In this document: one piece after another, positions 14,710 to 22,674 of the stretch
Layout of the letters: every line of letters starts with the position of its first letter
Numbering within the stretch: the first letter of the stretch is position 1
Origin: CAYJGN01 sp964369635
GTDB taxonomy: Bacteria > Bacillota > Clostridia > Oscillospirales > Ruminococcaceae
NCBI GenBank assembly: GCA_964369635.1
Contig: CAYJGN010000031.1
Span: forward strand, 1-22,752
Reading direction: 5' to 3'
DNA length: 22,752 nucleotides
Notes under the pieces: model-generated
Told to the model about the DNA's origin: nothing
Database searches by the model: none
What the model saw: the letters and a program-made list of their open reading frames with translations, nothing else
Made by a program: the position numbers and the translations under genes

Positions 14710-15645
14710 TCAATCGCTCTCATCAACAGGCAAAAGAGCTCCTAAATCATAAGGAGTATTCTGATAAACAAAATAATTTAGCCAGTTTGAAAAGAGCAGA
14801 TGGCTATGCGCCCTCCAAAGATTCTGCACCCCTTTTGCTGGATCGTTGTCGATATAGTAGTTTTTGGGGATATCAATAGGTGAGCCGTTCTCTATATCCC
14901 GTCTATACTCAGCATCAAGAGTATATGAATCGTATTCGCTATGCCCTGTGATGAAAATACGTCTGCCACTGTGATTAGAAGCGATATAAGCACCTGCCTC
15001 TTCGCTATCTGATAAAAGAATAAGTCTTTGGCACCGCTCAATATCTTCACTTTTAATCTCGGTATGCCTTGAATGAGGCGCTAAAAATTTCATATCAAAC
15101 CCACGCAGCAGCGGATGTTCAGGTTTTAAATTGTTGTGAGTGAAAACACCAAAACATTTCTTTTCCAAAGGGTATTTATCAATATTATAGTGGTAGTGAA
15201 GGCCCGCTTGCGCCCCCCAACAGATATGAAAAGTCGAGAAAACGTTCTCTCTGCTCCACTCCATTATCCTCGAGAGCTCTTCCCAATAGTTGACTTCTTC
15301 AAACTTCATATTCTCAACAGGCGCACCGGTTATAATCATCCCATCAAAACGGCGATGCGAAATTTCATCAAAAGTTTTGTAGAATGTCGTGAGATGCTCT
15401 TCGCTCGTATTTTTGCTCTTGTGACTGCTCATCTTTATAAGCTCAATATTAACCTGAAGCGGTGAATTCGATAAAACGCGCAAAAGCTGAATTTCCGTCT
15501 CTATCTTTTTTGGCATCAAATTAACAATAGCAATCTCAAGCGGACGAATATCTTGCATGGAAGCTCTCTTCTCCGCCATTACAAATATATTTTCCCGCAA
15601 AAGCGCATCATATGCAGGTAAAGCTCTTTTTATCTTAATTGGCAT
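14710..15645 (-). CDS. metA: Homoserine O-acetyltransferase, MetA family
   Basis: This 311-residue enzyme activates homoserine for methionine synthesis. The class I glutamine-amidotransferase-like fold has the nucleophile Cys142 in HICWGAQAG and the catalytic His235 and Glu237 in GHSEYD, at exactly the usual numbers. Residue 111 is Glu (GAPVENMKFEEV); published work on Bacillus cereus MetA linked Glu111 to acetyl-CoA use and Gly111 to succinyl-CoA use, so acetyl transfer is predicted despite the gene's historical name. Length is standard. GAGGTG precedes the ATG. It has its own promoter and no recognisable SAM riboswitch or T-box upstream, and no other methionine gene is adjacent. Confidence 0.93.
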   Translation of the reverse strand: MPIKIKRALPAYDALLRENIFVMAEKRASMQDIRPLEIAIVNLMPKKIETEIQLLRVLSNSPLQVNIELIKMSSHKSKNTSEEHLTTFYKTFDEISHRRFDGMIITGAPVENMKFEEVNYWEELSRIMEWSRENVFSTFHICWGAQAGLHYHYNIDKYPLEKKCFGVFTHNNLKPEHPLLRGFDMKFLAPHSRHTEIKSEDIERCQRLILLSDSEEAGAYIASNHSGRRIFITGHSEYDSYTLDAEYRRDIENGSPIDIPKNYYIDNDPAKGVQNLWRAHSHLLFSNWLNYFVYQNTPYDLGALLPVDESD

Positions 15646-15669
15646 ATTATCACCTCGTCTATTCGGTAT

Positions 15670-15698
15670 ATTTTATCATATTTTCTCTATTTTTACAA
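15670..15698 (-). promoter_or_regulatory. metA promoter
   Basis: On the minus strand TTGTAA (15693-15698), a 17-bp spacer and TAAAAT (15670-15675) lie about 25 bp before the metA start. The leader is too short for a riboswitch. Confidence 0.6.
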
Positions 15699-16182
15699 AC
15701 AGGATAATTATTTGAAAGTCAATATGATTTTTTAAAATTAAATAAATAATAAATAATATTTCCAATTTTAGTATATAATGCAAAGTTCTGATAACTTTGA
15801 GTATAAGAATGGACAAATGTTGCGTGTAGTTTTCAAAAGTTTCCACAAAAGAAATGTGGAAAACTTTGAAAGATTATCGTTTTTACAAGTACGAACAGCT
15901 TCTTTAAATGTTGAAAACCTAAAATAACACAATTTTCGACAATTATACAAACTGTTTTTCGCAAAATTGTCAATAAAAAATAATAGACAAAATTTCGCCA
16001 CATTTTTTTACATTAGTAGAATAGTAAGGATTTGCAATAGACAAAATCTACAAATTATAGCAAAATGAATCTTAAAACTTCTAAACCACAAACTTATTTA
16101 TATAACAATACTTCGGTTTTCCGACTTATGCTATAAAGTCGAAACTTACATAAAATATCAAAAAAGCAAATATTATCTATAA
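15699..16182. other. AT-rich intergenic region, no gene seen
   Basis: This strongly AT-rich DNA lies between divergent metA and the GntR gene. It holds a hairpin CAAAGTT-CTGAT-AACTTTG (15781-15799); a long imperfect inverted repeat (15830-15847 with 15855-15871) whose arms include TTTCCACA and its complement, close to but not matching DnaA boxes; and a 12-bp direct repeat AATAGACAAAAT (15982 and 16036). A 77-codon minus-strand ORF here has no ribosome binding site and an implausible composition. Confidence 0.5.
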
Positions 16183-16211
16183 TTGACTATTTATATCGTT
16201 TGTATTATAAT
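16183..16211 (+). promoter_or_regulatory. Promoter of the GntR gene
   Basis: TTGACT (16183-16188), a 17-bp spacer and a perfect TATAAT (16206-16211) form a near-consensus sigma-A promoter, 23 bp before the start codon. Confidence 0.85.
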
Positions 16212-16223
16212 TTATAATACAAA
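16199..16223. promoter_or_regulatory. Perfect 25-bp palindromic operator
   Basis: TTTGTATTATAA, a single central T, and its exact complement TTATAATACAAA cover the -10 element. This is the size and position expected for autorepression by the adjacent GntR dimer. Confidence 0.8.
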
Positions 16224-16234
16224 GAGGTGGTTTT

Positions 16235-16888
16235 ATGATAATTAAGCTTGATATGAGCAGTGATACCCCTATTTATATGCAGCTTCGCAACCAGATAATT
16301 TTAGGAATTGGTAGTGGTGAGATAAAAATTGGGCAGAAACTCCCAACGGTGCGCGCCCTTGCCGCTGAAATCAAAATAAATACCATGACGGTGAATAAGA
16401 CCTATGCAATCCTTAAAAAAGAAGGATTTATCTTGATAGATAGGCGACATGGAGCAAAAATTGCCGATATCAAGAAAAATGATGCTTTAAAATCACCGAA
16501 TAATTTGCAGATAAATACAAACGAAACAAAAAAAGATAATAAAGACAGCACCGCAGATTGTTTTGAAGGTGGTATAAAATCAGATGATAAAAAAAGCAAA
16601 AATATCAAAGATAATTTGCTCCAAAATGAACATATCGAGAAAATCAGCAAAACTCACAGGGTTTTAAGCAAACTTCTCTCGAGCGAGCGAGATGAACATA
16701 CAAAAAAGATGCAAAATAACGACCATATAGATGAGTTAGTAGCACTCACATCTGCAAAGCTCGATACAAACTCAACAGAAAAACTCTTGCTAATTCTTAC
16801 CGAATCAATCCTCAAAGGGGTTAAAAAAGGAGAACTTTTATCTGTTTGCAAAAATCTTATAGACGGTGTAAATATTTTAGCAGAGTAG
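16235..16888 (+). CDS. GntR family regulator, YtrA-like, with charged linker
   Basis: This 217-residue protein has an N-terminal GntR winged helix (about 1-78) with the YtrA-subfamily signature: SDTPIYMQLRNQI at the start, GQKLPTVRALAAEIKINTMTV over the helix-turn-helix, and YAILKKEGFI and RRHGAKI in the wing. YtrA proteins normally have a short C-terminal dimer tail of about 50 residues. Here a Lys/Asp/Asn-rich hydrophilic stretch (about 80-150) precedes a helical C-terminus, so the protein is unusually long. AGAGGTGG precedes the ATG. YtrA regulators usually sit in front of ABC transporter genes, but no such gene follows here: a terminator and a convergent lipoprotein come next. The perfect palindrome over its own promoter suggests autorepression. 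The signal and other targets are unknown. Confidence 0.85.
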   Translation: MIIKLDMSSDTPIYMQLRNQIILGIGSGEIKIGQKLPTVRALAAEIKINTMTVNKTYAILKKEGFILIDRRHGAKIADIKKNDALKSPNNLQINTNETKKDNKDSTADCFEGGIKSDDKKSKNIKDNLLQNEHIEKISKTHRVLSKLLSSERDEHTKKMQNNDHIDELVALTSAKLDTNSTEKLLLILTESILKGVKKGELLSVCKNLIDGVNILAE

Positions 16889-16919
16889 CCGCCAACTTTG
16901 CTTCATTAAAAGCAATAAT

Positions 16920-16951
16920 AAAACCACCTGGAAATCAGGTGGTTTTTTCTG
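16920..16951. terminator. Terminator of the GntR gene
   Basis: AAAACCACCTG (16920-16930), loop GAAAT and CAGGTGGTTTT (16936-16946) are followed by more T residues. The 11-bp stem also has a T-rich tail on the minus strand, so it can serve the convergent lipoprotein gene. Confidence 0.9.
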
Positions 16952-16989
16952 TTTCTTATTACTCTCAGATATAGCCTATCTGTCTTTTA

Positions 16990-17604
16990 CTAAACCGCAG
17001 CTTCGATAAACTGTTGCATCATATCATCTGGGAGCTCTTTTGATGAATATACAACATAATAGAACTCGCCATCAAACCACTCTGCAACCGATGTTACGTT
17101 TGGCATTGTGCTTATAGTAACCTCGTAATCTCCAACCGTTATCTCCTCTACCTCATATCCCTCTTCCATATAGTAGCCTGAGATATCAGCTGTCGCGCCT
17201 TTGCGGTATGTTATATTTGTCGATTCAATTCCGATATCGTCGGTGTAGGCAATTTCAATAATCTGTGAGTCGATTGTCTGGTAATACTCAACTATAAAAC
17301 TGCTTGGGAGTTTGCTCTCATCAATCGAAAACTCAAATCCTGCGTCCGCCTCTGCCTCTTCGAGGGTATCAAAAGCGATAAGAGGATTTACCACCTGAAC
17401 ACCGCCGCCAACAGGGTCACCGCCTTGCTCTGCCATTCCGCCGCCGCCCTCGTCTGGTGTAACCACTCCGCCGTCATCAGGGGTAACAACACCACTGTCC
17501 TCGCTTTGGATACTGCTGCTCTCTGAATTATCCCCACCGCAAGCTGCTAAAACAACTGCGAGCGATAAAACTAAAACCAACAATAAAAATTTAATTCTCT
17601 TCAT
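16990..17604 (-). CDS. Secreted lipoprotein of unknown function
   Basis: This 204-residue protein has a clear lipoprotein signal: MKRIK, a hydrophobic stretch and the lipobox LAAC with Cys22, followed by a flexible Ser/Gly/Asp/Pro-rich linker that includes two GVVTPD(D/E)G repeats. The folded part (about 85-204) begins FDTLEEAEADAGFEF and is rich in beta-strand pattern; it resembles DUF4367-type extracellular domains, but this is not certain. Upstream in-frame ATGs exist at 17619 and 17610. The one at 17604 is chosen because GAGGAAA lies 8 nt before it and it gives a normal signal peptide. The gene overlaps the end of gyrA by 14 bp, and its ribosome binding site lies in the acidic tail codons of gyrA, so it is probably translated from the gyrBA transcript. 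Confidence 0.75.
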   Translation of the reverse strand: MKRIKFLLLVLVLSLAVVLAACGGDNSESSSIQSEDSGVVTPDDGGVVTPDEGGGGMAEQGGDPVGGGVQVVNPLIAFDTLEEAEADAGFEFSIDESKLPSSFIVEYYQTIDSQIIEIAYTDDIGIESTNITYRKGATADISGYYMEEGYEVEEITVGDYEVTISTMPNVTSVAEWFDGEFYYVVYSSKELPDDMMQQFIEAAV

Positions 17605-20149
17605 CTTCATTTTCCTCATTTATTTCCGATAAAACTTCTGTTTCTTCTAAAGTTTCAACAACTGCTGTTTCTTCGGTGGAAACTTCCGCCTTCGAACCCT
17701 CATCTCCATCAACATCTGCGTTATCGTCCTCTTTTGGAGTTCTCGCAACTGTTGCTATTATGCTACCCGGGGCTACCCTCATAACACGAACACCCTTAGC
17801 TGTTCTGCTCTGGCGGCTGATGCTGTCTGCCTCAATTTTTATGATAATGCCAGCATCGGTGATCATAATGATACCATCCCCAGCATCGACCATAATAATT
17901 CCTGCAACATCTCCGCTCTTCTCATTTACCTTATAGTTTGTAACGCCCTTACCGCCCCTTGAAATCAAGCGGTATTCAGATGGGTCTGAGCGGCGGCCTT
18001 GTCCTTTTTCGGTGACTGTTAGCAGTGTTGCATCGGCTCTTACACGGCAAAGACCGATAACCTCATCATCGCTTTTGAGGTTAAGCGCCTTGACACCCCT
18101 TGCAAGTCTGCCCATGAGGCGAACATCATCTTCTTTAAATTTAATCGCCATACCCTTTTTGGTGGCAACTATTAGCTCGTTTTTGCCGTTTGTCTTGCGA
18201 ACAGCGCAGAGCTCGTCTCCCTCGTCAACAGTGAGTGCTATTATTCCGCCTTTACGAGCAGTATTATAAAGCGAGAGAACTGTTCTCTTGATAATTCCCT
18301 TTTTGGTGACGAACATCAGATTATGCTCATCGTCAAACTGCGAAACTTTTATAACGCTCTTTATTCTCTCATCTGTTTCAAGTGGGAGCAAATTTATTAT
18401 ATTGCTACCCTTAGCAGTTCTCGCAGCCGCCGGAATTTCATAGCATTTAAGCCGCAAAACTCGACCCTTTGAGGTAAAGAATAGAATATAATCGTGGGTA
18501 TTTGCAACAAAAAGCTCGGAGGCAAAATCGTCCTCTCTCGTCGTCATTGCTGTAACACCAACACCGCCTCTCGACTGTGTTCTATAGCTGTCAACCGTCT
18601 GGCGCTTGATATATCCAAAGTGGGTAAGGGTTACTATACAATCCTCACGCTCGATAAGATCTTCAATATCAACTTCACCAGAAACCGCCTGAATTTCAGT
18701 TCTTCTCTCGTCTCCAAATTTTCTCTTGATTTCAGATAGCTCATCGCGAACTATACCGCGAATTCTGTTATCATCAGCAAGAATAGCTGTATATTCTGCG
18801 ATTTTTGCCTTAATGCTCTCAAGCTCATCCTCGATTTTAAGTCTATCAAGTGATGATAAACGACCGAGTTGCATAGTGAGGATAGCGTTTGCCTGAATTT
18901 CGGTGAGTGAAAACTCCTCCATAAGTTTCGGGCGGGATTCGTTGTTATCCTTGCTACCGCGGATAATCGCAATAACTCTATCTATATTATCCTGCGCAAT
19001 TTTTAAACCGTCGAGAATATGTTTTCTCTCTTCTGCACGGCGCAAATCATAGGTAACTCGCCTTGTTATTATCTCAACTTGGAAATCAAGATATTCACTT
19101 AGCATCTCGCGAAGGGTCATAACTTTCGGGATACCGTTTGATAGAGCAAGCATAATAACGCCGACGGTATCTTGAAGCTGGGTATAGGTATAGAGTTTAT
19201 TTAAAACGACCTGCGGGTTTGCATCGCGGCGAAGCTCGATAACGATAGACATACCATCCCTATCCGACTCATCGCGAAGGGCGGTAATACCCTCAATCCT
19301 CTTTTCTTTAACAAGGTCTGCTATATTCTCAACAAGTCTTGCCTTGTTTACCATATAAGGAATTTCGGTTATAACAATTCTATATCTATCGTTTTTCCAC
19401 TCTTCAATTTCGGCACGACCACGAAGTGTTATCTTGCCGCGACCGGTTGCATAAGCGGCACGAATACCAGCTTGTCCCATAATAATACCAGCAGTTGGGA
19501 AGTCAGGCCCTTTTATGATATCCATAAGCTCTAAAACACTTGCTTCTGGGTTATCAATTAGCATAGTAACACCGTCAATAACCTCGTTTAGGTTGTGCGG
19601 TGGGATATTTGTTGCCATACCAACGGCAATACCGGTACTTCCGTTTACCAAAAGGTTTGGAAAGCGAGATGGCAAAACAACAGGCTCTTTTTTAGAGTCA
19701 TCGTAGTTTGGTTTATAATCAACTGTTTCTTTTTCGATATCGGCAATAATCTCACATGCCATCTTCGACATACGAGCCTCGGTATATCTATAAGCCGCCG
19801 GTGGGTCTCCATCGACCGAACCGAAGTTTCCGTGACCATCGACTAAGGTATAGCGAAGTGAGAATTTCTGCGCCATACGTACAAGGGCGTCGTAAACTGA
19901 GCTATCACCATGTGGGTGATAAGAACCAAGCACATCACCGACGGTGGTAGCTGATTTTCTATAAGCTTTATCGGGAGTTAGTCCCGCTTGATACATAGTA
20001 TAGATAATTCTTCTGTGAACAGGCTTTAGTCCATCACGAACATCAGGCAACGCTCTGCCCGCGATAACCGACATAGAATAGGCGAGATAGCTTTTTTCCA
20101 TCTCCTTTTTTATATCGACAGGAATTACCTTGTTTCCCTCATTAAACAT
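17591..20149 (-). CDS. gyrA: DNA gyrase subunit A
   Basis: This 852-residue type IIA topoisomerase subunit cleaves and rejoins DNA. The catalytic Tyr122 lies in AAYRYTEARMSK. The quinolone region reads HPHGDSSVYD with Ser83 and Asp87 (E. coli numbering coincides), the susceptible-type residues. The breakage-reunion domain runs to about 490, and the C-terminal beta-pinwheel includes the GyrA-box variant QSRGGVG, which is needed for negative supercoiling and separates gyrase from topo IV. It ends in a strongly acidic tail of about 40 residues rich in Glu and Asp. AGGAG precedes the ATG. It lies 17 bp after gyrB in the usual gyrB-gyrA operon. Confidence 0.97.
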   Translation of the reverse strand: MFNEGNKVIPVDIKKEMEKSYLAYSMSVIAGRALPDVRDGLKPVHRRIIYTMYQAGLTPDKAYRKSATTVGDVLGSYHPHGDSSVYDALVRMAQKFSLRYTLVDGHGNFGSVDGDPPAAYRYTEARMSKMACEIIADIEKETVDYKPNYDDSKKEPVVLPSRFPNLLVNGSTGIAVGMATNIPPHNLNEVIDGVTMLIDNPEASVLELMDIIKGPDFPTAGIIMGQAGIRAAYATGRGKITLRGRAEIEEWKNDRYRIVITEIPYMVNKARLVENIADLVKEKRIEGITALRDESDRDGMSIVIELRRDANPQVVLNKLYTYTQLQDTVGVIMLALSNGIPKVMTLREMLSEYLDFQVEIITRRVTYDLRRAEERKHILDGLKIAQDNIDRVIAIIRGSKDNNESRPKLMEEFSLTEIQANAILTMQLGRLSSLDRLKIEDELESIKAKIAEYTAILADDNRIRGIVRDELSEIKRKFGDERRTEIQAVSGEVDIEDLIEREDCIVTLTHFGYIKRQTVDSYRTQSRGGVGVTAMTTREDDFASELFVANTHDYILFFTSKGRVLRLKCYEIPAAARTAKGSNIINLLPLETDERIKSVIKVSQFDDEHNLMFVTKKGIIKRTVLSLYNTARKGGIIALTVDEGDELCAVRKTNGKNELIVATKKGMAIKFKEDDVRLMGRLARGVKALNLKSDDEVIGLCRVRADATLLTVTEKGQGRRSDPSEYRLISRGGKGVTNYKVNEKSGDVAGIIMVDAGDGIIMITDAGIIIKIEADSISRQSRTAKGVRVMRVAPGSIIATVARTPKEDDNADVDGDEGSKAEVSTEETAVVETLEETEVLSEINEENEDEEN

Positions 20150-20166
20150 AATTCTCCTCTTCTCCC

Positions 20167-22101
20167 TTATATATCAAGCTCTTTGACATACTTTGCATTC
20201 TTCTCGATAAACTCTTTTCGTGGAGCAACTTTATCGCCCATAAGTATCGTGAAGGTTTCGTCTGCCTTAATTGCATCTTCCATAGTTACTTGAAGCATAA
20301 TTCTGTTATCGGGATCCATTGTTGTTTCCCAAAGCTGATCTGCGTCCATCTCTCCAAGACCTTTATAGCGCTGAATATCAATTTTATTTTTCGCAACAGC
20401 CTCAATGCTCTCAAGCTCTCTAATATATAAATCCCTCTGCATATCATCATATGCATAGCGAACTTCTTTTCCTTTCGCTATCTTAAATAGCGGTGGTTGA
20501 GCTATGAAAATATGTCCCGCTTCAACAACTGGGCGCATAAATCTAAAGAAGAAGGTTAGAAGAAGGGTTCTAATATGGCTACCGTCAACGTCAGCATCCG
20601 CCATTATAACAACTTTGCCGTATCTTATCTTCAAGAGGTCGATATCATCACCAATTCCGCAACCGAGCGCCGTTACAACAGGCATAAGCTTTTCGTTGCC
20701 GTAAACCCTATCTATTCTCGCTTTCTCAACGTTTAGCATCTTGCCCCACAGCGGCAAAATCGCTTGGAATTTTCTATCTCGCCCTTCTTTTGCGCTACCA
20801 CCCGCCGAGTCACCCTCAACTATATAAAGCTCTGTTCGAAGAGCATCTGTCTCTTGGCAATCAAATAGTTTACCGGGCATTCTTCCAGCTTCAAGAGCTG
20901 ATTTTCTTCTTGTCTGCTCACGTGCTTTACGTGCTGCCTCCCGTGCTCTCTGAGCACCGAGCGCTTTTTCTAAAATAACCTTTGCAACAGATGGGTTTTC
21001 CTCAAGGAATGTTCCGAGCTTATCGCTGATAACACCCTCAACAAGACCTCTTATCTCGGTGTTTCCAAGTTTACCTTTTGTCTGTCCCTCAAACTGCGCC
21101 TCTTCGAGCTTCACCGAAACAATAGCAGTCATTCCCTCACGAACATCTTCACCCGAGAGGTTTTTATCGTTCTCTTTTAGGAATTTTTTACTCCTTGCAT
21201 AATCGTTTATAACCCTTGTTAGAGCATTTTTAAAGCCAACTTCATGGGTACCGCCCTCAATAGTATTTATATTATTTGCAAACGAGAGGATAACCTCGTT
21301 GTAGCTATCGTTATACTGCAGAGCAATTTCAGCGGTCGCAGTTCCCTGCTCACCGTTTAGGTAAATTACAGAGGAATGAAGTCCCTCAAGACCTTTTTTC
21401 TTATGAAGATATTTAACAAAGCTCTTTATTCCGCCCTCATAAAAGAGTTTCTCACCCTGCTCACTTCCAGCTCTCTTATCGGTAAGCTCGATTGAAAGAC
21501 CTGCATTTAAAAATGCCTGTTCACGAAGTCTGTTTTCGAGAATTTCATACTCATAAACTGTTTCTTCAAAAATCTTAGGGTCGGATTTAAAGGTAACCTT
21601 TGTACCTGTCTCCTCGGTTTTCCCGATAACCTGCAAATCAGTTACCGCAACACCGCGCTCAAAACGCTGTTTATATATTTTAGTACCGTCTTTTATCTCA
21701 ACAACAAGCCACTCAGATAGCGCATTAACAACAGAAGAACCAACTCCGTGCAGACCACCTGAAACCTTGTATCCGCCGCCGCCAAATTTACCGCCGGCAT
21801 GAAGGACAGTAAAAACAACTGTTACAGCCGGAAGATTGAGTTTCGGGTGAATTCCAACGGGAATACCACGACCATCATCTATAACTTCGATAATGTCGCC
21901 CTCTAAAATAGAAACTTTTATATTTCCACAGAAGCCAGCGAGCGCCTCGTCGATACTGTTATCAACTATTTCATATACAAGGTGATGCAGTCCACGTGGT
22001 CCTGTTGTACCAATATACATACCAGGTCTTTTGCGAACAGCTTCAAGACCTTCGAGCACCTGTATTTGATTTTCATCGTACTTATTTTCGGTAAAAGACA
22101 T
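20167..22101 (-). CDS. gyrB: DNA gyrase subunit B
   Basis: This 644-residue ATPase subunit of gyrase has a GHKL ATP-binding domain with catalytic Glu44 in YEIVDNSIDEAL, Asp76 in IDDGRGIP and the lid GGLHGVGSSVVNALS (115-129). A transducer domain follows, then a TOPRIM metal-binding domain with EGDSAGGSAKEGRDR and DADVDGSHIRTLLL, and the C-terminal GyrA-binding tail YKGLGEMDADQLWETTMDP. Length fits the short Gram-positive type without the proteobacterial insert. GGAG lies 7 nt before the ATG. It follows remB, as in the recF-remB-gyrB-gyrA order next to oriC. Confidence 0.97.
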   Translation of the reverse strand: MSFTENKYDENQIQVLEGLEAVRKRPGMYIGTTGPRGLHHLVYEIVDNSIDEALAGFCGNIKVSILEGDIIEVIDDGRGIPVGIHPKLNLPAVTVVFTVLHAGGKFGGGGYKVSGGLHGVGSSVVNALSEWLVVEIKDGTKIYKQRFERGVAVTDLQVIGKTEETGTKVTFKSDPKIFEETVYEYEILENRLREQAFLNAGLSIELTDKRAGSEQGEKLFYEGGIKSFVKYLHKKKGLEGLHSSVIYLNGEQGTATAEIALQYNDSYNEVILSFANNINTIEGGTHEVGFKNALTRVINDYARSKKFLKENDKNLSGEDVREGMTAIVSVKLEEAQFEGQTKGKLGNTEIRGLVEGVISDKLGTFLEENPSVAKVILEKALGAQRAREAARKAREQTRRKSALEAGRMPGKLFDCQETDALRTELYIVEGDSAGGSAKEGRDRKFQAILPLWGKMLNVEKARIDRVYGNEKLMPVVTALGCGIGDDIDLLKIRYGKVVIMADADVDGSHIRTLLLTFFFRFMRPVVEAGHIFIAQPPLFKIAKGKEVRYAYDDMQRDLYIRELESIEAVAKNKIDIQRYKGLGEMDADQLWETTMDPDNRIMLQVTMEDAIKADETFTILMGDKVAPRKEFIEKNAKYVKELDI

Positions 22102-22220
22102 TCTATTTCTCCATTCTTTATCTCGTTTTATCTGCCTACTCTGACAGATATTAACTTTAGAGCCAAAATAATGAAAAGCTGTAATAATAAAAATATGCTA
22201 ATCATCATTTTTTCTATATA

Positions 22221-22241
22221 AAACCGCATTTTAGCGGTAAA
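22221..22241 (-). terminator. Weak terminator-like hairpin after remB
   Basis: ACCGC/GCGGT (22234-22238 with 22223-22227, loop ATTTTA) is followed on the minus strand by TTTTATAT. The stem is only 5-6 bp, so termination is likely partial and gyrBA may be read from both remB and an own promoter. Confidence 0.5.
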
Positions 22242-22246
22242 AATTT

Positions 22247-22492
22247 CTATCCTTTAAAACTAATACTTCGCTTTTTGAGGGTTGTCGGTGATAGCTGCGA
22301 TATATAAACCTTTTCATCGGTTATAATAAAAGATTTTGGCAGCTCATCGGTAACGTTTATAACATCTCCTCTATTAGTTGCCCTCTTTAGAAAATCTCGG
22401 CTATCTTTTTTAATCGTCGCTTTATCTATATCTAAAATTGCAATTAATTCGCCTGTCATAACAAGCGTTTCTCGCCCTAAATGAAGATACAT
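22247..22492 (-). CDS. remB: RemB (YaaB)-like DUF370 protein
   Basis: This 81-residue protein matches the small DUF370/extracellular-matrix-regulator family: MYLHLGRETLVMTGELIAILDID at the start, PKSFIITDEKVYISQLSPTTLKKR in the second half. In Bacillus, RemA is a DNA-binding activator of matrix genes and RemB (YaaB) is its paralogue encoded between recF and gyrB. The position just upstream of gyrB supports RemB. AAGGA lies 8 nt before the ATG. The exact role outside Bacillus is unknown. Confidence 0.88.
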   Translation of the reverse strand: MYLHLGRETLVMTGELIAILDIDKATIKKDSRDFLKRATNRGDVINVTDELPKSFIITDEKVYISQLSPTTLKKRSISFKG

Positions 22493-22537
22493 AATTTATT
22501 TCCTTATCGTTTTTCTTTGAGAAATTTTATTTTTTCT

Positions 22538-22615
22538 CTTCTATCTTCCCATCGTCAACCAAAAAAACAAAGTTTTTTATCGCTTATCTTGTTTTTTAGG
22601 TAATAAAACACAGAT
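22538..22615. repeat. Direct repeat, copy 1 (137-bp period)
   Basis: This 78-bp segment recurs at 22675-22752 with five mismatches, all in its first 23 bases; the last 55 bases are identical. It contains an AT-rich imperfect hairpin (AAAAAACAAAG with CTTGTTTTTT). It lies just upstream of remB, where the end of recF would be expected. Confidence 0.85.
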
Positions 22616-22674
22616 TATATTTTTCCCTTATATTTATATTTCTTTTTGTGTTTTGTTCACCTTTTCCTGCTTTT

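Noticed and set aside
15646..15780. SAM riboswitch upstream of metA
   Set aside because: The predicted promoter leaves a leader of only about 20 nt, and the upstream DNA is too AT-rich to show the SAM-I core.
15768..16001. 77-codon minus-strand ORF in the AT-rich gap
   Set aside because: No ribosome binding site, rare-residue-rich composition (Cys, Phe, Leu, Lys) and position in AT-rich DNA; it looks like a chance ORF.
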